A stretch of DNA of 64,000 nucleotides from Thozetella sp. PMI_491 (Eukaryota; Ascomycota; Sordariomycetes; Chaetosphaeriales; Chaetosphaeriaceae): the NCBI GenBank assembly GCA_021432635.1, contig MU270047.1, positions 310,001-374,000 on the forward strand, written 5' to 3'. Both the position numbers and the translations under genes were made by a program. The notes under the pieces were generated by a model. That model was not told the DNA's origin, did not search any database, and was given only the letters and a program-made list of their open reading frames with translations. How positions within the stretch are numbered: position 1 is the first letter of the stretch; each line of letters starts with the position of its first letter. Positions 57,701-64,000 of this stretch are shown one piece after another.

Positions 57701-59990
57701 CTCTCATTTTGGGGCGGGAGCCCGCGGAAAGATTCCAGCTAGAAAATGACAGGGGCCATAGACTTTATGCAAAGAGAGTAAAGCTGAGCAATACGCCGAC
57801 GACGTATTGACTAAGGCACAAGCACCTCGCGTAAGCCGATACGATAATGAGTAGTCATGACTGGGAATGATGCGTATGGCCCTCGCATTCGGTGCTGGGT
57901 TTGCTGCCAGAATGGAAGGGGAGAAGAGACGACGAATCATCCTAACCATCCTGCCTCTAGCCGGTGCCAGGGGGGGCTCCATTTACTAGGCTGCACTCGC
58001 CACTACCAGCCACGCCAGCGCCGAGTCAGGCCTCGGACTCACAGCCGCGAACGCTGCTTTGTTGGGAGGTTGCGGCCGACGGGATAACGGCCGTGAAAAG
58101 GCCCTTCTCGGGCTCAAGTCGCCCCCGACTGTCGTGGAGGCGTAGAAAAGGACGGGATTTCCTCTCGATGCTCCGGGCATCGCTTTTGAGCCGAACCTCG
58201 CTTTTCAACTTCACCCATAGCAATCGGCCTCGGGAACATCCCTGGCCCCCGCGAAGGTCCGACACTTCGAACCGTCTGCCGAATTGGCCGGCAAAGCTGG
58301 AAACGCTGGGAAACGGGGCGAGATCCTCTGGTTCCTTCAGAGCCGGCACCAGATTGAACAGCCACACCTAGCTGCAGGCCTCGTACCGCCCAAAAAAAGC
58401 CAGGCTTGCCAGGACACTGTGCTGGCTTGGCTGAGTATTTGGATTAAGGCTGCGCTCGGCTGGGATCGTCGGCGACGGTCGTATTATCTAAGACCTTGAC
58501 GGCCAGGCGGAGAGGGCTGAGGGCTGAAGCCTGAACGGGGGGCTTCTCGTGGTCTCGCAAGACCGATCTTTAAAGCCTGTGTGTGTCGTAGGTAGTCGGA
58601 GCTGAGCCCTCGATCAAATACCGCCCATCCCGCAAGATCCAGTATACCCGCGGGGAGCGAATGGGATCCTGCACCGCCAGACAAGCGAGGCTTTTTTTTT
58701 TCAACATAACGGAACGAGCGTGCCAACGTCGAAAGGCCCCGCCGCTATTGGGCGATCTCCCGGACTGGAGCGACCCAGAGAGAAGCCGACAGAAGTGAAG
58801 GGACGGCCGCCGCGATTAACCTTGGAATTTCCAACAGCGCCCGCTCACTTGGGGGGGGAAGCAATCGGATGCCGTAAGCCAGTGCAGCGACGGAAAAGCT
58901 GAAAAGGGGAAAGCACGGCTGCTGGAGAACGGACTTGGTTCCTACCCACTCTCGAGCCACTGTCGAGCCACTCAAGAGGCGTCCAGAGGACCCAGCCCAC
59001 TGCGCTTGGCTTCCCCATAGCGCCCGCCTTCGCCAACCAATATCCTTGAAAGCTGCTAGGAGTGACCCGCCAGAGGTACCTAGTTACCTAGCACCCCCTA
59101 GCAGCCCACCCCCATCCCGCCCGCCCTTTGGATGGGGTCGCCCAGTATCAGCCATCACCCAGCGAACATCAGCCATTTGATGGTCCCCCCTCCCCTCCCA
59201 CCGCTGCCCGACAATCCACCTCCCCGACAGGTGATCTCATCATCCTACAACTCCTCAACACCAGTCCCTCCGAACCTGTTCGAGGACCAGACCGGGTGGA
59301 CGGGCCTGACCTGACCATCATTGAGACCGCCAGGCGACCTGCGATCACGACCCTTTTGTGTTGTTCATTCTCCCCCCGACCCCATTCTACCCCCGGCCCA
59401 CCTTCCCCGGTTACCTACCTGCGCTTGTCTTACTACTCCGGGACCTCCCCTCCGACCTGTTCAAAACAATCAACAAGCCCGGCAAGCACAAGCCAATTCA
59501 CAGCCTCTCACTCCGTCTCTCCGTCTCGCTCTCTCTCTCTTTCTCCAGCCTTACTTTCCGTCAACCCACCAGTATACCAGTATTCGGCCTGTGCTCCAAT
59601 CCAAACGCCACCACCAGGAACACCACTCCCTACCCCGATTCCTCCTGTACTACCGCTCACCAGCCCCCCCCCTTCTCTCCAGTTCCGAAAGGCCTAATCA
59701 CTTGTATCATTACCAACTCCTGCTCTGCCTCTCCGATCCTTTTTGCCGCCTCCTACCTCCGACCAGATCCCAAACACCACATTCTGTTTCCCCTCCTGCC
59801 AACCGCCTACCAACCGCCTCCCATGCAATAGCCGCCAAGGTTGATAGCCAGTTGCTGGTCTCTATCAACCAGCACGTAAGACTGCGCTCCACTGCCCGCC
59901 ATTACCACCGCCGCAGCCTTCTCCGATATTTGCAGGTGAATTCTTGTCGATTCTTTAAAACGGCTTCCTCAACAGACAAACCAAGCCAAC
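51759..59990. other. 8.2-kb gene-poor region, ending in a long CT-rich leader
   Basis: Short ORFs overlap on both strands and I can assign none. Small tandem duplications occur: GAGCC-based 9-mers near 53949-53985, a GGATGCGT/GGGTGTG stretch near 57060-57105 and an 11-mer duplication near 58953-58975. From about 59200 to 59990 the plus strand is strongly C- and T-rich, ending with CAAGCCAACATG at the start of the J-domain gene. This is probably its promoter and 5' leader. Confidence 0.5.
59200..59990 (+). promoter_or_regulatory. Pyrimidine-rich promoter/5' leader of the J-domain gene
   Basis: About 800 bases of C- and T-rich sequence, including a CTCTCT stretch near 59525-59545, directly before the ATG. 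Such tracts mark promoters and leaders of well-expressed fungal genes. Leader ATGs are few. The transcription start cannot be fixed from sequence. Confidence 0.45.
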
Positions 59991-61652
59991 ATGTCCGGTC
60001 TCCCGCCTGATCCGTGGCTAGTCTTGGGCCTTACAAAGAGCGCCGACAAGGCTGAGATCCGCACCGCCTACAAGAAGCTCGTCCTCAAGTGCCATCCCGA
60101 CAAGGTACAGGATCCGACCCTCAAGGCTGAGAAGCAAGATGAGTTCCAAAAGGTGCAGCAAGCCTACGAGCTGCTCAACGACGATAACGAGAGGGCCAAG
60201 TACGAGGACCAAGTTCGAGTCCATGAACTGCGGAAGAAGATGGCCACCAAGACGACGCCCAACAGCTCCGCCAGCAGGACCCCTCCGATGAAGCACTACT
60301 CGTTCGATGTCCGACCGTCCCCGGAGACAAGATACAAGCCTGCCGCTCAGCCTGCCGCTGCCCCGGGACCTACTAAGATCTACGCCCATTACTCTACATC
60401 CCACTCTCGCTCACACGAGGATGCTTCCCGGGCATACGAGATATTCGAGGCTGTGCCGCGCACCGCAAGGCGCACCGCCAGCACCGAGTATCCCAAGTCG
60501 TCGTCGCGACGCGACCGCGAGGATGAGCGGCGTGAACGCGACAGGGAAGACAGGCGGCGAAGACGCGACGAGGAGGATAGGGAACGGGAACGCGAGCGTG
60601 AGCGTGAGCGTGAGCGGGAACGTGAGCGACAGGCACGTAAGGAGTCCAAGAAGCGTGCCGAGAAGGAACGCAAGCTTGCCACTGAGGAGAAGAGCCGCCG
60701 CTACCGAGAGCCTTACGTAGAAAAGCTCCCCGAGGACGCCGAGGATGTGTACGTGGCTGCTAAGCCTGAGAAGAAGAAGTCATCATCCAGCAGCAAGAAG
60801 CACGATGAACCCAGGGAACGAGAGCGATCCACCCGACGCGGCGAGCGTGGCGAATCTCCTAAGATTGAGCTGCGCAAGGAGAAGACAGACATGTACCGGG
60901 AGTACGCCGCTGACTACATTGAGAGATCCAAGGCGAAGGCGAGCCAGTCGTCGTCCTACTACCCCCCACTGGTCCCGTCCCCGCCCCCTATGGAACCCGG
61001 TTACGTCGACGACAACGTTCACCGGTCTGCCGCTCGCGCCGCTTCTCGACGTATGTCGAACGACACCCCCAAGAAGGAGAAGTCGTCACGCAGGCAAGGA
61101 TCCAAGGACGAGTTTGACACCGTTGAGCTCCCTATCAGGCCCGCCATGCTCTCCAAGTCGCATACGACTCCTCTCAGCCAAATGGTTTCTGGCTCTCCTC
61201 CCCGACCGTCGCGGTCGAGTACGGAGTCGTACAATCGCTCGATACCACAACCTCCAGCTTTCTCCCGGAGTCACACCTGGGCTGCTGCCGAGGATGACCG
61301 GACAAGTCGCAACACCTATCCGATCCCTGCGGCTGTGTATGAGTACGAGTCGGAGGAGGAGCCACCGCGCAGGAGCCATCGTAGCCGGCGACCCCCTGAG
61401 GCCGTGCGATACAAGGTGGGCGACGACAACAAGACATCTAAGATCGACGCTCAGTACGGGTATGGGGAGTCGCCGACCGGCCGTCGGTACGGGAGCGGCC
61501 TTGGCCGAACTTCATCTACCGCCTATGCCGAGGCTCCCTACAAGGTGAAGACTGCCCCGAGCTATGGCGTCGACGATGTCCAGTTTGCGGATGTCGCGCA
61601 CAACACCTCGTCCAGCTATGCCTACCGAGATACAGGCCTCTCTGCGTACTAA
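59991..61652 (+). CDS. J-domain (DnaJ-like) protein with Arg/Glu-rich middle
   Basis: One uninterrupted exon of 553 residues. The N-terminal J domain covers about 7-75 with the HPD motif at H35-D37 (KCHPDKV); it should stimulate the ATPase of an Hsp70 partner. There is no G/F region, zinc finger or signal peptide, so it is a class C J protein in cytosol or nucleus. Residues about 170-250 are a highly charged, probably single-helix stretch of Arg-Glu dipeptides. The rest is disordered, rich in Ser, Arg, Pro and Tyr. It ends AYRDTGLSAY. The start follows a good context (CCAACATG). It is the only large intronless gene in the window. The client is unknown. Confidence 0.92.
   Translation: MSGLPPDPWLVLGLTKSADKAEIRTAYKKLVLKCHPDKVQDPTLKAEKQDEFQKVQQAYELLNDDNERAKYEDQVRVHELRKKMATKTTPNSSASRTPPMKHYSFDVRPSPETRYKPAAQPAAAPGPTKIYAHYSTSHSRSHEDASRAYEIFEAVPRTARRTASTEYPKSSSRRDREDERRERDREDRRRRRDEEDRERERERERERERERERQARKESKKRAEKERKLATEEKSRRYREPYVEKLPEDAEDVYVAAKPEKKKSSSSSKKHDEPRERERSTRRGERGESPKIELRKEKTDMYREYAADYIERSKAKASQSSSYYPPLVPSPPPMEPGYVDDNVHRSAARAASRRMSNDTPKKEKSSRRQGSKDEFDTVELPIRPAMLSKSHTTPLSQMVSGSPPRPSRSSTESYNRSIPQPPAFSRSHTWAAAEDDRTSRNTYPIPAAVYEYESEEEPPRRSHRSRRPPEAVRYKVGDDNKTSKIDAQYGYGESPTGRRYGSGLGRTSSTAYAEAPYKVKTAPSYGVDDVQFADVAHNTSSSYAYRDTGLSAY
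60585..60626 (+). repeat. In-frame GAGCGT/GAGCGG hexamer array
   Basis: Inside the J-domain gene, six-base units coding Arg-Glu are repeated about eight times. Being a multiple of three, length changes would not break the frame. Confidence 0.8.
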
Positions 61653-63229
61653 AGAAACCGGACCTAAGTCAGTTAGCGGCCTTCCTAATCTCCCGCTGCT
61701 CACCGCGTCCCGGGTGTTGCCACGATGCGTGTACCTCTCGACAGCATCGTCCACCCTTCCAAGGACGGCTGTGTGAAAGCCGGAGCGCCTCAAAGAGGTG
61801 GTGTTGCGCCCGGGTGCTACCATCCTTGAGCGTCGAACCAACAAACACAACATCTGATTCGTTCTCCTGTATTTCCGGCGTTTTATATCCTTTAATTATT
61901 TTCGTGTCTTTCTCTTTTTTTAGTCTGGTCTTTATAAGGAGACCGCCGGTCTGATCTCGAGTCGGCGAGATGGGGAGTTTCGGAAAGGCCTTCGTTTCCT
62001 TGGTTTCTTTACTCCATAACACATGAACGAAACTCATGTCATGACAAGTAACGAGCCGTCTCTGTCTTATTTATTTCTCTTTGGTTTGGCCAGACGGGCG
62101 CGGCGTTGGGAGGCAAATCCGGGCCCAGATTCGGGAGACCGCTAGGCACCGGCGAAGGCATCAACGAAGGCAACTATCACCATCCCCATTATGGTGTTGG
62201 CATGCCGACGTGCTTACGCTACCACACCGAGATGTGTGACGGATCGCCGACTTGTGGGACGTCTGCAGCTTGACCAAAGACTGTCTTGAGTCACGGTCGA
62301 GGGACTTGCTCACGTCCGCTTGTCCAGAGACTGGACAGCTGGATACGTCGGGTTCGCCACAGGCCGACCCGTTGCGCGTGCTAGCCCAGGCTACAGAGAA
62401 GGCCGGCGCGTCGGGCCCGCCAACACGCCACCCCCCGCCCAGCAGCCGTCATGTGCTCATGGCCTTTTGCATCTCTGTTGATTTCTCTCTGATTTTCCGA
62501 TTCTGTTCTTTTTCCGTTGTACTTATGACGGGCGATACCATACATACACAACAAACCATTGCATAGCTCGGAGGTGGAAACGGGAGGAAGGCGGGGTATA
62601 GTTGACTCGGTCACTCATTCTTTATCAGGGCGTTTCAAGGCTTGGGACAGGGGAGACTACTCATATCAACGGTGTTGGATCTACACTCGTTACGATTATT
62701 ATCGTTGCTTTGCCATTGTTTCTGGTTTTTCGCCTGCTTTTCTGCGTGTTCTACAACGTCTACAGCCCGTACACCTGGGGACAGGAGCTGCCTGCTGCTC
62801 GTGAAGCACGCAGACCAACTTGCTGGCCATGTCTGAGACGCTGGGAGGACGATATGTTGTCATGAAACCGGTAGCAAGTGGGTGGTGGTTGAGGGATGAC
62901 GCCTTGTGGCGGTAGGGGATCTGATGCGGTGGGAGCGAGAGACGATGGACGTCCGTGTCATCTGGAGACGACGGGACCCGGGAAGCTTTCTTGAAACCAT
63001 ACATGGAATGGATTCTTCTTGCTGCATATCCGTCTGCCTGCTTATACTGCTATTTGCTACTGCTGTCACGAGAGCTACGACTTCTAGATACCGCTACCGG
63101 GTGGCTAGCGTTACGATGGTCAATGATCAATGACTCTTTGACTCTCTGCATCCTGCACACGGTGGCCTCTCCAAGCGGTGCGACTTCTTGTATGACCTGA
63201 GGGACAACCAGTATAGCAAAAGCTGCTAC
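61653..63229. other. Convergent 3' intergenic region
   Basis: It separates the 3' ends of the J-domain gene (plus) and the GMC oxidoreductase gene (minus). A T-rich stretch near 61890-61920 may belong to the J-domain gene's 3' UTR. No gene is supported. Confidence 0.5.
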
Positions 63230-64000
63230 CTACCATCCGACTCGCGCCGGACCGGAGGATGGTACTGGCAGAGAGAGCTTCTCCGGGGACTTGGTCTTGG
63301 ACCACTCCTGAATGACAATATCGGCAGCCTATTTCCTTTCTGATTAACAAGATGGGGCGGGAACAGGGTCATTGATGCGGAAACAGAACTCACTTTCTCA
63401 CCCACTGCGTATGCCAGCGCGCTCAAGTGCGAACTCGGCAGGATCGGGAGGATGCTCATGTCGACCACTCTCAAGCCAGCCGCGCCGTGGACCTTGAGAT
63501 CCGGGCCGACCACTCCCCCCTTGGCCTTGGGTATCATGGCCGCAGTGCAGCAGGGATGGAGGAACGACAGCGTGATCTTGTCCCGAATATACTGGATTAG
63601 GTCGGCATCACTCGTCACGTTGACCCCCGGTGCAGTTTCCACGGCACCGAGCTTCTGCATAGACGGTGTGCCGACCATACGCCGGAGGTATCTCAGATGA
63701 GTGAGGTAAATATCAAAGTCGACAGGGTTTGTGCCGGTCCGGTAATCCAGTATAGGCTGCTCCAGGGGGGACGTGGAGTTGAGGCGAACGGTACCACGGC
63801 TGAGCAAGTGCAGGTTGATTGCCCGTACCGAAAAGCCAGTCTGGTCTATTGTCAGCCATTTACACTCCAAGAGCCCTCAGGAAGGGAGGTAACAACACGG
63901 AAAGCACTTACTGCCCATCCGCTCTCGATGCTTGGGTACTTAGGGTGGGCTAGGAACTTGGCATGCACTGCTAGCTGGTGCTGGTACCCCGCCACCATGG
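63230..64000 (-). CDS. GMC family oxidoreductase, C-terminal part (cut by window edge)
   Basis: A FAD-dependent glucose-methanol-choline oxidoreductase. Only the last 210 or so residues are inside the window; the FAD-binding N-terminus lies to the right. Exons seen are 64000-63912 (partial), 63840-63394 and 63328-63230, with introns of 71 and 65 nt in phase 0. The C-terminal substrate domain shows the two active-site histidine blocks: SFLHPCCTAAMIPKAKGGVV, followed by LKVHGAAGLRVVDMSILP, and then SSHLSALAYAVGEKAADIV. The last exon ends GPARVGW. The HPCCTAAM form resembles aryl-alcohol and choline dehydrogenase-like members, including some in metabolite clusters. The substrate cannot be told. 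No cluster partner is visible to its left. Confidence 0.88.

Noticed and set aside
1-64000. Secondary-metabolite cluster, CRISPR array, prophage or telomere repeats
   Set aside because: No core synthase, no spaced repeats, no phage genes and no TTAGGG array. The gene set is fungal housekeeping.

Overview
This window is nuclear DNA of a filamentous ascomycete (Pezizomycotina, most likely a Sordariomycete). The evidence is spliceosomal introns of about 50-180 nt with fungal branch points (CTAAC/CTGAC) and YAG acceptors, and families typical of these fungi: a Clr5-domain protein, a TeaR-like prenylated polarity protein, a LOA1/Vps66 acyltransferase, an AzgA purine permease and a fungal mitochondrial ClpP. 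I find 14 protein genes, one of them cut by the right edge. I rebuilt exon structures by hand, and every joined coding sequence keeps its frame. I saw no tRNA, rRNA, CRISPR, recognisable transposon or secondary-metabolite core enzyme.

Layout. 2.5-4.8 kb: a methyltransferase-like conserved fungal protein (minus). 9.1-11.4 kb: an AzgA-type nucleobase permease (plus, nine exons). 12.2-19.4 kb: the dense part, with a LOA1-like acyltransferase, dihydroxy-acid dehydratase and mitochondrial ClpP all on the minus strand, then an unrecognised protein with a mitochondrial-looking N-terminus on the plus strand, divergent from clpP across 298 bp. 23.2-31.6 kb: a plus-strand series of a Clr5-domain protein, sterol O-acyltransferase and the DNA primase large subunit. 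37.8 kb: a 97-residue protein with two CxxC pairs. 46.1-51.8 kb: a divergent pair, the TeaR-like CaaX protein (minus) and a metallophosphoesterase (plus). 60.0-61.7 kb: a J-domain protein in one exon. 63.2-64.0 kb: the C-terminal part of a GMC oxidoreductase entering from the right edge.

Most genes are housekeeping: valine/isoleucine synthesis, mitochondrial proteolysis, lipid acylation, sterol esterification, replication priming, purine uptake and polarity. They are not one pathway. The only functional neighbourhood is the 14.2-19.4 kb run, where two certain mitochondrial proteins and one probable one sit together. The gene-poor intervals (1-2.5, 4.8-9.1, 19.4-23.2, 31.6-37.8, 38.1-46.1 and 51.8-60.0 kb) hold no convincing coding sequence. 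They contain homopolymer runs, microsatellites and short tandem repeats.

I did not find a clear new multi-gene system. The best leads are uncharacterised single genes (2.5, 18.1, 23.2 and 37.8 kb), unusual gene structures (micro-exons in clpP, a GC-AG intron in the LOA1-like gene, a frame-shifting intron in the TeaR-like gene) and the small mitochondrial neighbourhood.
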